From DASUMF01 sp040510575 (GTDB lineage Bacteria; Actinomycetota; Acidimicrobiia; IMCC26256; DASPTH01), in the NCBI GenBank assembly GCA_040510575.1, contig JBEVIU010000121.1, positions 1 through 8,376 of the forward strand: DNA of 8,376 bases, written 5' to 3'. The position numbers and the translations under genes are program-made. This document shows, one piece after another, positions 1-6,375 of the stretch. The notes under the pieces were generated by a model. It worked only from the letters and a program-made list of their open reading frames with translations. It did no database searches and was not told the origin of the DNA. Numbering within the stretch: the stretch's first letter is position 1; each line of letters opens with the position of its first letter.

Positions 1-1
1 G

Positions 2-196
2 CTGCTCGCTCAGGCGCTGGAGGTGTTCGGCGAGCGCGCCTCCTCGTGTGTGGTCGACCGCTCGTTGAGCGATCCGACCTTCCAGCCCCTCCTCGACGCG
101 ACCGTCGCCGCGCCGTACGCCGAGCCCGACCCGTCGGTGTCGGAGGCGTTCACCCGCCGGATCAGCGCGATCGTCGCCACCTGCGCCGACGCCTGA
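2..196 (+). CDS. 3' end of an unidentified protein gene (5' part outside the window)
   Basis: An open frame enters from the left edge and ends at TGA 194-196, giving the last 64 residues of a protein. Nearly every third codon position is G or C, which supports this frame over the others. Two cysteines are visible at fragment residues 16 and 61, in the contexts SSCVVDR and IVATCADA. They could form a disulfide if the protein is exported, but no signal peptide can be seen because the N terminus is missing. I do not recognise the family. The gene converges on metH with only 30 bases between the two stop codons, and no convincing terminator hairpin lies between them. Confidence 0.7.
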   Translation: MLAQALEVFGERASSCVVDRSLSDPTFQPLLDATVAAPYAEPDPSVSEAFTRRISAIVATCADA

Positions 197-226
197 CGCT
201 TCCCGTTCCCGGTCGGACGCGCCCGG

Positions 227-3200
227 TCAGACGACGAAGTACTTGGCGTCCGGGTGGGGAACGATGATCGCGCTCGTGCTCTGTTCGGGCTCGAGCTGGA
301 ACTCCTCGGTGAGCTTCACGCCGATGCGGTGCAGCTGCAGCAATTCGTCGAGCTTCGCCTGGTCGTCGAGGTCCGGACACGCGGGGTAGCCCCACGAGTA
401 TCGCGACCCCCGATACTGCTGACGAAACAGGCCGGCGATCGTCGGGCCGTCTTCGTCGGCGAAGCCCCACTCCTCACGGATGCGCCGGTGCCAGAGCTCG
501 GCCAGGGCTTCGGTCATCTCGACCGACAGCCCGTGACAGAGCAGGTACTCCTGGTAGCGGTTCTCCGCGAAGAGCTCGCGCTCGCGCTGTGATGCGAGCT
601 CGCCGACCGTGACCACGTGGAACGCCGCGTAGTCGGCGTCGCCACTGTCGACCGGTCGGAAGAAGTCGGAGATGCACAGGTTGCGGTCCTCGCGCTGGCG
701 CGGGAAGTTGAAGCGGAGGCGCTCGGTGCGCCGATCGTCGTCGGTCCACACCACGAGGTCGTTGCCGTCGGCGTTCACCGGGAAGTAGCCGTAGAGCACC
801 GACGGGACGAGCCACCCCTCGGCCTTGGCCGAGTCGAGCTCGGTGCGCAGCACCGCCCGGATCCGCTCCTTGAAGTCGGTGTCGGTCTCGGAGATGGTCT
901 TGTCGGGACGGAACTGCCACTGGTTCCGGAAGAGCGCGGTCTCGTTGATGTACGCGGCGATGTCGTCGAGCGCGATTCCCTTGGCGACGCGCGCACCGAG
1001 GAAGGGCGGCGTGAAGATGGGCACGTCGACGGCGACGTCGGAGCGGGTGAGCACGGGCGGGCGGTCGTCGGTGCGTGCACCGCGCGGCTCGCGGCGCGGG
1101 ATGTCGCGTCCGCCGAGCGCCCGGCCGAACTCGGGGTCGATCGTGCCGCTCCGCTTGCCCTCCATGAGGGTGTCCATCGTGTGGAGCCCCTCGAACGCGT
1201 CCTTCCCGTAGAACAGCCGGCCGTCGTAGATCTCGCGCAGGTCGCGTTCGACGTAGGTGCGGGTGAGCGCGGCGCCGCCCAGGAGCACGGGTGTCTCCGC
1301 GAGCCCCTGCACGTTCAGCTCTTCGAGGTTCTCGCGCATGATCAGCGTGCTCTTCACGAGCAGGCCGCTCATGCCGATGGCATCCGCGTTCACCTCTTTC
1401 GCCTTGTCGACGAATGCGGCGAGCGGCGCCTTGATCCCGATGTTGTGCACCTCGTAGCCGTTGTTGGTGAGGATGATGTCGACGAGGTTCTTCCCGATGT
1501 CGTGCACGTCGCCCTTGACCGTGCCGATCACGAGGCGTCCCTTGCCGCCGGCGTCGGCCTTCTCCATGTGCGGCTCGAGGTACGCGACCGCGGTTTTCAT
1601 GGTCTCCGCGCTCTGCAACACGAACGGCAGCTGCATCTCGCCCGACCCGAACAGGTCGCCGACGACCTTCATGCCCTCGAGCAGCACGTCGTTGACGATC
1701 GCGAGCGCAGGCAGGGTGGAGAGCTGCGCTTCGAGGTCGATCTCGAGACCGTCCCGGTCGCCGTCGATGATGCGGTGCTTGAGTCGTTCCTCCACCGTCC
1801 AGCCCGACCGGTCTTCGCGCACCACGGCCGAGGCGTCGACACCTTCGAAGAGCGCCATGAGCTCGGTGAGCGGGTCGTAGCCGTCGCGGCGCCGGTCGTA
1901 GACGAGGTCGAGAGTGACCTCGCGCACGTGATCGTCGATCTTGTGCATCGGCATGATGCGTGCCGCGTGCACGATGGCAGCGTCGAGCCCGGCTTCGCGA
2001 CACTCGTGGAGGAACACGCTGTTCAGCACGTGACGGATCACGGGCTTGAACCCGAAGCTGATGTTCGACACCCCGAGCACCGTCCACACGCCGGGGAGCT
2101 CCGCCTTGATGCGGCGGATGCCCTCGATCGTCTCGATGCCGTCCTGGCGGCTCTCCTCGATGCCGGTCGCGAGGGTGAGCGTGTTGCAGTCGAACAGGAG
2201 ATCACTCGCGTCGAGGCCGTAGCGATCGACCGCGAGGTCGCGGATGCGCCGCGCGATCTCGACCTTGCGGTCTGCGCTCCGCGCCTGGCCCTCTTCGTCG
2301 ATGCACATGCACACGACGGCCGCGCCGTAGTCGCGTGCGAGCGACATCACGCGGTCGAAGCGCTTGCCCTCCTCCTCGCCCTCTTCGAGGTTCGCGGAGT
2401 TGAGGATCGCTTTGCCGCCCGAGTGCTGTAGGCCGACCTCGAGCACGTGTGGCTCGGTGGAGTCGAACACGAGGGGGAGCCCTGCCTGCGTCGCGAGACG
2501 GCTCGCGAGCTCGTCCATGTCGAGGCCGCCGTCGCGTCCGACGTAGTCGACGCAGAGGTCGAGGACGTGTGCCCCCTCCTTCACCTGCTCGCGAGCCATC
2601 TGGACGCCGACGTCCCAGTCGGCGTCGAGCATGGCGTTGCGGAATTTCTTCGAGCTGTTCGCGTTCATGCGTTCACCGATGGCGAGGAACGCGCTGTCCT
2701 GGTGGAAGGTGACCGGGCTGTAGATCGACGAGCAGCTCGGTTCGAAGTCGATGGTGCGCTCGACCGGCGCGCGTTCGCCGATGCGGTCGACCACCGCCTT
2801 CAGGTGCTCGGGTGTGGTGCCGCAACAACCACCGACGATGTTCAGGCCGAACTCGGGGATGAATCGCTCGTGCGCGTCGGCGAGCGCGTCGGGCGTGAGG
2901 TCGTAGTGCATGTGCCCGTCGACGATCGACGGCAGTCCTGCGTTGGGCAGGCACGACAGGAACGTGCGCGCGTGGCGAGCGAGGTAGCGCAGGTGCTCGG
3001 TCATCTCGCCGGGGCCCGTCGCGCAGTTCATGCCGATCACGTCGGGGCGGAGCGCTTCCAACGCCGTGAGCGCGGCGCCGATCTCCGAGCCCACGAGCAG
3101 CCGGCCGGTCGTCTCGACCGTGACCTGCACCATGATCGGCACGTCGCGTCCGGCGCGTTGCATCGAGCGGCGCGCGGCAACCATCGCCGCCTTGCCCTGG

Positions 3201-3694
3201 AGGAGGTCCTGCACCGTCTCGATCAGGATGACGTCGACACCACCCGCGAGCAGGCCGTCGAGCATCACCTCGTAGGAGTCGCGCAGGTCGACGAAGCCGA
3301 TCTGGCCGAGCGACGGGAGCTTCGTGCCGGGTCCGACCGAGCCGATGACGAAGCGGGGGCGGTCGGGAGTGGAGAACTCGGTGGCGACTTCCTTGGCGAT
3401 GCGGGCGGCCTGTTCGTTGATCTCGTAGGTCTGCTCGCCGATCCCGTACTCGGCGAGCACCGTGCCGAAGGCGCCGAAGGTGGCCGTCTCGACCGCGTCG
3501 ACGCCGACGTCGAAGTACTCGGTGTGCATCTGGCGGATCAGATCGGGGCGCGTGAGCACGAGGTGCTCGTTGCAACCCTCGAGCGCCGCGCCGCCGAAAT
3601 CGTCGGGTCCGAGGTCGTGGCCCTGCACCCACGTGCCGAACGCGCCGTCGAACACCAGGACACGCTCGCGAAGGGCCGAGAGGAAGGTGGACAT
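227..3694 (-). CDS. metH: Cobalamin-dependent methionine synthase (5-methyltetrahydrofolate-homocysteine methyltransferase)
   Basis: MetH moves a methyl group from 5-methyltetrahydrofolate to homocysteine through enzyme-bound cobalamin, giving methionine and tetrahydrofolate in the cytoplasm. The 1155 residues (E. coli: 1227) hold all modules in order. The homocysteine-binding domain is about 1-310, with zinc ligands Cys224 (MNCATGPG) and Cys290-Cys291 (GGCCGTTPEH). The folate-binding domain is about 325-600 (GERMNANSSKKFR near 343, SNISFGFK near 544). The cobalamin cap is about 630-712, and the cobalamin-binding domain about 716-850 with DVHDIG 729-734, where His731 is the expected cobalt ligand. 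The reactivation domain is about 885-1150 and keeps Arg1098 and Tyr1103 of the RxxxGYPACPD signature. Asn917 stands where E. coli has AdoMet-contacting Asp946. ATG 3694 is chosen because the homocysteine domain begins there; the frame stays open for 284 further codons upstream, but that stretch runs through repeats and another gene. No Shine-Dalgarno is clear, and no cobalamin riboswitch was recognised upstream. Confidence 0.97.
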   Translation of the reverse strand: MSTFLSALRERVLVFDGAFGTWVQGHDLGPDDFGGAALEGCNEHLVLTRPDLIRQMHTEYFDVGVDAVETATFGAFGTVLAEYGIGEQTYEINEQAARIAKEVATEFSTPDRPRFVIGSVGPGTKLPSLGQIGFVDLRDSYEVMLDGLLAGGVDVILIETVQDLLQGKAAMVAARRSMQRAGRDVPIMVQVTVETTGRLLVGSEIGAALTALEALRPDVIGMNCATGPGEMTEHLRYLARHARTFLSCLPNAGLPSIVDGHMHYDLTPDALADAHERFIPEFGLNIVGGCCGTTPEHLKAVVDRIGERAPVERTIDFEPSCSSIYSPVTFHQDSAFLAIGERMNANSSKKFRNAMLDADWDVGVQMAREQVKEGAHVLDLCVDYVGRDGGLDMDELASRLATQAGLPLVFDSTEPHVLEVGLQHSGGKAILNSANLEEGEEEGKRFDRVMSLARDYGAAVVCMCIDEEGQARSADRKVEIARRIRDLAVDRYGLDASDLLFDCNTLTLATGIEESRQDGIETIEGIRRIKAELPGVWTVLGVSNISFGFKPVIRHVLNSVFLHECREAGLDAAIVHAARIMPMHKIDDHVREVTLDLVYDRRRDGYDPLTELMALFEGVDASAVVREDRSGWTVEERLKHRIIDGDRDGLEIDLEAQLSTLPALAIVNDVLLEGMKVVGDLFGSGEMQLPFVLQSAETMKTAVAYLEPHMEKADAGGKGRLVIGTVKGDVHDIGKNLVDIILTNNGYEVHNIGIKAPLAAFVDKAKEVNADAIGMSGLLVKSTLIMRENLEELNVQGLAETPVLLGGAALTRTYVERDLREIYDGRLFYGKDAFEGLHTMDTLMEGKRSGTIDPEFGRALGGRDIPRREPRGARTDDRPPVLTRSDVAVDVPIFTPPFLGARVAKGIALDDIAAYINETALFRNQWQFRPDKTISETDTDFKERIRAVLRTELDSAKAEGWLVPSVLYGYFPVNADGNDLVVWTDDDRRTERLRFNFPRQREDRNLCISDFFRPVDSGDADYAAFHVVTVGELASQRERELFAENRYQEYLLCHGLSVEMTEALAELWHRRIREEWGFADEDGPTIAGLFRQQYRGSRYSWGYPACPDLDDQAKLDELLQLHRIGVKLTEEFQLEPEQSTSAIIVPHPDAKYFVV

Positions 3695-3704
3695 CGTCAG
3701 CCAG

Positions 3705-3718
3705 GGTACCGGAGTACC
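3705..3718 (-). other. Small hairpin just upstream of the metH start
   Basis: GGTAC and GTACC form a perfect 5-bp stem with a 4-base loop, ending 10 bases before the metH ATG. It sits where a ribosome-binding site would normally be, and no clear AGGAGG-like sequence is visible there. It may affect initiation or be chance; a 5-bp stem is weak evidence. Confidence 0.3.
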
Positions 3719-3745
3719 TCTGCGGCCCTTGCAGTCATTGCCCGG

Positions 3746-3825
3746 TTCGCCGTTCGGCACGGAGCCCGGGTTCGCCGTTCGGCGCGGAGCCCGGTTCGCC
3801 GTTCGGCACGGAGCCTGGTTCGCCG
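3746..3825. repeat. Three 24-bp tandem repeats plus a 7-base partial copy, upstream of metH
   Basis: Copies lie at 3746-3769, 3771-3794 and 3795-3818, each beginning TTCGCCGTTCGGC and ending in GGAGCC followed by CGG or TGG. The copies differ only at one A/G and one C/T position, and a single extra G separates the first two. A partial copy (TTCGCCG) follows at 3819-3825, just beyond the stop of the HAD gene. Each unit contains a GCCG-TT-CGGC type inverted element. The array occupies more than half of the 137-base gap between the HAD gene and metH. It may be a recent tandem duplication, a multi-copy protein-binding site or part of the metH leader; the sequence does not decide. Confidence 0.9.
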
Positions 3826-3831
3826 AGTGCG

Positions 3832-4443
3832 TCAGTCGACCCTGGTGGTTCCTCGTCGCGAGACGCGCACGGCGTGGTCGGCTCGTGCCCACAGCTCGCG
3901 GTCGCCGCTGCTGTCGCCGTAGGCCCACACGTACGACGCTGCGCCGCCCACGTACGCGTCGAGCCTGCGGGCCTTCTCGAGACCGCGGACGTTCGGCGCG
4001 GCCAGGTCGCCCGTGAGTGTGCCGTCGGGCCCGACCGCGAGCTCGGTGCACAGGACCTCGTCGAAACGGAGCTGCTCGGCGATCGGTCGCAGGTACACGC
4101 CGAGCGAAGCCGACACGATCACGAGCTCGTGGCCCTGGGTGCGGTGCCAGTCGGCGCGCTGGACCATGTCGGAGCGCAGGTGGCGCTGCACGATCTCGAA
4201 TGCGAAGCCGCGGCCGATCTCGTCGAGCGCCGCCGCGTCGTACCCGCCGAACAGGTCGCGCAGGACGAGTGCCTTCAGCGCGTCGCGCGACCGAGCGGAT
4301 CGAGGCTGACGGGCGACGCGGGCCGTGTTCACGGCCATCGCGCGCCCGACCGCCGCGCTCCCTGCGACGCGACGCAGGAACGGCGCGAAGTTGTCCCGGC
4401 TCGACAACGTGCCGTCGAAGTCGAATGCCGCGACGTGGCGCAT
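3832..4443 (-). CDS. HAD superfamily subfamily IB phosphatase (SerB-like hydrolase)
   Basis: This is a predicted cytoplasmic phosphatase of 203 residues that would work through an aspartyl-phosphate intermediate. All four HAD motifs are present: motif I DFDGT (nucleophile Asp8, acid/base Asp10), motif II Ser111 in VIVSASLGVYL, motif III Lys157 in GLEKARR, and motif IV GDSSGD with Asp177 and Asp181 for Mg2+. Residues 15-100 form a mainly helical cap of the C1 type, as in phosphoserine phosphatase relatives. ATG 4443 is chosen because AGGAG lies 8 bases upstream. An in-frame GTG at 4473 would add 10 residues and overlap the toxin stop by four bases (GTGA), but it has no visible ribosome-binding site. 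The gene follows the PIN toxin closely and is probably cotranscribed. The substrate is unknown: phosphoserine is possible, and so is a lipid-linked sugar phosphate given the nearby arabinose-donor genes, which is inference only. Confidence 0.88.
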   Translation of the reverse strand: MRHVAAFDFDGTLSSRDNFAPFLRRVAGSAAVGRAMAVNTARVARQPRSARSRDALKALVLRDLFGGYDAAALDEIGRGFAFEIVQRHLRSDMVQRADWHRTQGHELVIVSASLGVYLRPIAEQLRFDEVLCTELAVGPDGTLTGDLAAPNVRGLEKARRLDAYVGGAASYVWAYGDSSGDRELWARADHAVRVSRRGTTRVD

Positions 4444-4456
4444 CCCTGGCGCTCCT
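4436..4456 (-). promoter_or_regulatory. Ribosome-binding site deciding the HAD phosphatase start
   Basis: On the minus strand AGGAG precedes the ATG at 4443 by 8 bases. The upstream GTG at 4473 lacks such a site, so the ATG is preferred. Confidence 0.55.
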
Positions 4457-4469
4457 GGCGTCGGAGTGC

Positions 4470-4865
4470 TCACGTGGGGGACGAAACGGTGAGCCCCGCA
4501 GCGCGGGCGGCGTCGATCGTGCGAGCGTCGTAGGAGTAGAAGACGACATCGTCGGGCGCGAGCGCGAGCGCGGTCGCGATGTGGATCGCGTCCAGCGGCC
4601 GAAGCGTCGATGGCTCGAGACGCGAGGCGGCGGAGACGACCGTCCTGTCGACCGGGAGCGTGCCGAGCGGGAGCAGCGCGGCCCGCGCCTGCGCTCTCCC
4701 TTCGTCCCCGCGCGCGCGCGACGCCGCCCGGGTGACTTCGATGACGGTGAGATCGCTCGAGACCCAGTGATCGTGCGCGCGGAGTGCGTGACGGAGTGCT
4801 GTCGACTGCTGCTCGTCGAGCACCAGCTTCGTCATCGCCGACGATTCGACATACGCCGCGCTCAC
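4470..4865 (-). CDS. vapC: PIN-domain ribonuclease toxin (VapC-like)
   Basis: This 131-residue protein is a predicted Mg2+-dependent RNase, the toxin of a type II pair; many VapC proteins cut tRNA or rRNA. The PIN fold starts at once with AAYVESSAMTKLVLDE, where Glu7 occupies the position usually held by the first catalytic Asp. The other acidic residues are in their usual places: Glu43 (VIEVTRA), Asp92 (LDAIHIATAL) and Asp113 (YDARTIDAA). The GTG start at 4865 overlaps the antitoxin stop by four bases (GTGA), the usual sign of translational coupling. ATG 4835 would cut off the first beta strand and Glu7, so it is rejected. With three canonical acids plus Glu the toxin could be active, but weaker activity cannot be excluded. 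The partner is the antitoxin encoded immediately upstream. Confidence 0.9.
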   Translation of the reverse strand: MSAAYVESSAMTKLVLDEQQSTALRHALRAHDHWVSSDLTVIEVTRAASRARGDEGRAQARAALLPLGTLPVDRTVVSAASRLEPSTLRPLDAIHIATALALAPDDVVFYSYDARTIDAARAAGLTVSSPT

Positions 4866-5134
4866 TCCTTGCCCTCGCGGTCGGCCGCCAACGCGTCGGT
4901 GCCCGCCGTGGAAACGGGACCGAGCGGCAGGGGCAGATCGTCGATCGAGCCGGTCCCCGGGCGCAGCCGCCCTTCCGCGACCAGCCGGTCGTAGGCGCTC
5001 TCGGGCTCCCGACGCGGTGCGAGCACCGCAATGGGGTGGCCGTGTTCGGTGACCTCGAGGCTCTCGCCTGCTTGCACGCGTCGCAGGTACACGCTCAGGT
5101 TCTGGCGCAGCTCCCGCACACCGACGCGCTCCAT
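4862..5134 (-). CDS. vapB: Phd/YefM-family antitoxin (VapB-like)
   Basis: A 90-residue antitoxin that would bind and neutralise the PIN toxin and repress the shared operon. The N-terminal half (MERVGVRELRQNLSVYL, then RRVQAGESLEVTEHGHPIAVLAP) matches the DNA-binding and dimerisation fold of the prevent-host-death family. Residues 45-90 form the acidic, proline-rich tail expected to wrap the toxin. ATG 5134 is chosen because the family begins at this Met and a -10-like TACATT ends 7 bases upstream, suggesting a leaderless mRNA; no Shine-Dalgarno is visible. An in-frame TTG at 5143 would add only three residues and lie inside the putative promoter. The coding ends in an overlap with the toxin start. 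Base use resembles the neighbours, so recent transfer is not evident. Confidence 0.92.
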   Translation of the reverse strand: MERVGVRELRQNLSVYLRRVQAGESLEVTEHGHPIAVLAPRREPESAYDRLVAEGRLRPGTGSIDDLPLPLGPVSTAGTDALAADREGKE

Positions 5135-5160
5135 GACGCACAATGTAGCACAATTGCAGT
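5134..5160 (-). promoter_or_regulatory. Putative leaderless promoter and operator of the toxin-antitoxin operon
   Basis: This short AT-rich patch stands out in a GC-rich window. On the minus strand TACATT (5147-5142) resembles a -10 box and lies 7 bases from the antitoxin ATG, the spacing expected when transcription begins at the start codon. A -35 box is not clear. On the plus strand two exact GCACAAT copies lie at 5138-5144 and 5148-5154, 10 bp apart, so they face the same side of the helix. The second overlaps the palindrome CAATTG (5151-5156). This arrangement fits autorepression by the antitoxin-toxin complex, which is known for Phd and VapB families. Confidence 0.55.
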
Positions 5161-5164
5161 TCGG

Positions 5165-5548
5165 TCACGCCCCAGTGCGCTCGCCGGCGTCGCGCAGGGC
5201 TTCCTTCCAGGTGCGGAACCGGTGATGCACGACGCCGTCGGGCCCGGTGCCTTCCCCCGAGCCGTCGGCGAAGAGCCGGTAGGTGAACGTGGTCGCGAGG
5301 TCGTCGGCCGCGATCGCGAGGTAGCGGGCATCGCCGTGGGTCGGCGGCCCCGCGCGCCAGAGGAGCCAACCATGGATGCGGCGCAGGTAGCCGGCGTCGG
5401 GCTGGCCGATGTCGGCCCCGAGGTCGCGGAGGGCCGCGGGTGCCTCGATCCAGGCGTCGGCGTGGATGGTGCGCTCGCGCTGGGGCGTGGCCGGGAGCTC
5501 CGCGGTGTGCACCGGCGTGTGGTCGAACGGCCGCTCGGTCGACTTCAC
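5165..5548 (-). CDS. Conserved-looking hypothetical protein, 127 residues
   Basis: I do not recognise this family. The gene lies 40 bases downstream of dprE2 and ends 30 bases before the antitoxin start. The predicted soluble protein has no signal peptide or membrane segment. The N-terminal 30 residues are polar and probably loose. The central part holds GYLRRIHGWLLWRAGPPTHG, then RYLAIAADDL and TFTYRLFADGSGEG as likely beta strands, and the end holds VVHHRFRTWKEALRDAGE, a strand followed by a helix. Trp, His and Arg are frequent, but no catalytic signature is apparent. The start is a GTG at 5548 with only a weak AGG upstream, so the true N terminus is uncertain. Strong G/C third positions support coding. 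Placement after dprE2 suggests cotranscription, not necessarily a role in the same pathway. Confidence 0.75.
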   Translation of the reverse strand: MKSTERPFDHTPVHTAELPATPQRERTIHADAWIEAPAALRDLGADIGQPDAGYLRRIHGWLLWRAGPPTHGDARYLAIAADDLATTFTYRLFADGSGEGTGPDGVVHHRFRTWKEALRDAGERTGA

Positions 5549-5588
5549 CCTGCGCAGTCCATCAGGTGGTCCGATCGGGCACCGAAGG

Positions 5589-6350
5589 TCAGATCGGGAG
5601 CTTGCGGAAGATCGGTCGGGGCACGTGGCGCAGGACCGACATCACGTAGCGCAGCGTCGGGGGAACCCACACCGTCTCGGTACCGCGCTCGAGCCCGTGC
5701 ACGATCGCGTCGGCGACCGCGTCGGCAGTGGTGGACAACGGAGCCGGATCCATGCCCGCGGTCATCTTCGTGTGCACGAACCCGGGTCGCACGACCATCA
5801 CGTGCACGCCGGTGCCGACGAGCGCGTCGCCGAGCCCTTGGAAGAACGCGTCCATGCCGGCCTTCGACGAGCCGTACACGAAGTTGGAGCGGCGGGCGCG
5901 CTCGCCCGCAACCGACGAGAGCGCCACGATCGTGCCGTGGCCCTGCGTCTGCATGCGCTGCGAGATGGGTACGGCGGTCGACACGGAGCCGAGGTAGTTC
6001 ACCTGGGCGATCTCCACCGCGGCAGCGACGTCACGCTCGGCGATCTCCTGGTCGCCGAGCACGCCGAAGGTGAGGATGGCGAGGTCGATGTCGCCGGCGA
6101 GCGCGAAGGCGTCGTCGACCAGCGCGCCGTGCTGGTCGGTGTCGTGCGCGTCGAAGGCGATCGTCTCCACCGTCGTGGCACCGAGGCCGCGCAGCTCGGC
6201 GGCGAACGCTTCCACCGACGCCGGATCGCGGACCGCGAGCACGACGGTGCGCGCGCGGCGGGCGACGAGCTTGCGCAGCGTCGCCTGCGCGATGTCGGAG
6301 TTCGCGCCCAGCACGAGCACCGACTGCACCGATCCCAACGCGTCCTTCAT
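5589..6350 (-). CDS. dprE2: Decaprenylphosphoryl-2-keto-ribose (ulose) reductase, short-chain dehydrogenase
   Basis: DprE2 is the NADH-dependent half of the 2'-epimerase. It reduces decaprenylphosphoryl-2-keto-ribose, made by DprE1, to decaprenylphosphoryl-D-arabinose. The 253 residues compare with about 254 in Mycobacterium tuberculosis Rv3791, as I recall it. Visible features are the nucleotide-binding turn LGANSDIAQ near 14-22 and the catalytic set Asn118, Ser146, Tyr159 and Lys163 (FVYGSSKAG). The C terminus RYVMSVLRHVPRPIFRKLPI is nearly the same as my recollection of the mycobacterial enzyme and is the strongest identification. The glycine-rich turn has Ala21 where the mycobacterial protein has Gly. 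ATG 6350 is chosen because GGAG lies 9 bases upstream and the length then matches; an upstream GTG at 6398 lies inside the hairpin. It follows dprE1 by 91 bases. Confidence 0.95.
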   Translation of the reverse strand: MKDALGSVQSVLVLGANSDIAQATLRKLVARRARTVVLAVRDPASVEAFAAELRGLGATTVETIAFDAHDTDQHGALVDDAFALAGDIDLAILTFGVLGDQEIAERDVAAAVEIAQVNYLGSVSTAVPISQRMQTQGHGTIVALSSVAGERARRSNFVYGSSKAGMDAFFQGLGDALVGTGVHVMVVRPGFVHTKMTAGMDPAPLSTTADAVADAIVHGLERGTETVWVPPTLRYVMSVLRHVPRPIFRKLPI

Positions 6351-6375
6351 GAATTCGCTCTCCACCTTCTTCTTC
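6351..6375 (-). promoter_or_regulatory. Ribosome-binding region of dprE2
   Basis: On the minus strand this is a purine-rich leader (GGAAGAAGAAGGTGGAGAG) with GGAG 9 bases ahead of ATG 6350. It begins directly at the 3' foot of the hairpin, so folding of the hairpin could expose or isolate it. It decides the start against the in-frame GTG at 6398. Confidence 0.6.

Noticed and set aside
193..230. CTGAC...GTCAG inverted pair spanning the convergent stops, and a 12-base near-repeat CCCGGTCGGACG/CCCGGTCAGACG, as a shared terminator
   Set aside because: The stem is 5 bp with a loop of about 28 bases and no T run; the direct repeat is expected often enough in such GC-rich sequence.
3695..3831. Cobalamin or SAM riboswitch ahead of metH
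   Set aside because: The gap is short and mostly filled by tandem repeats; I see none of the conserved riboswitch core sequences.
617..3922. Long plus-strand open frames opposite metH (604 and 491 codons)
   Set aside because: They are the complement of strongly GC3-biased metH codons. The translations are low-complexity, rich in Val, Glu, Arg and Asp, with no recognisable domain, while metH on the other strand is unmistakable.
4473..4473. GTG start for the HAD phosphatase overlapping the toxin stop (GTGA)
   Set aside because: No ribosome-binding site, whereas ATG 4443 has AGGAG at good spacing and motif I follows at once; kept as an alternative only.
3695..4549. 284-residue N-terminal extension of the MetH frame upstream of ATG 3694
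   Set aside because: The frame is merely open. It crosses the tandem repeats and lies in a different frame over the HAD phosphatase gene, is Arg/Pro-rich in the manner of a shadow frame, and MetH homology begins at the ATG.
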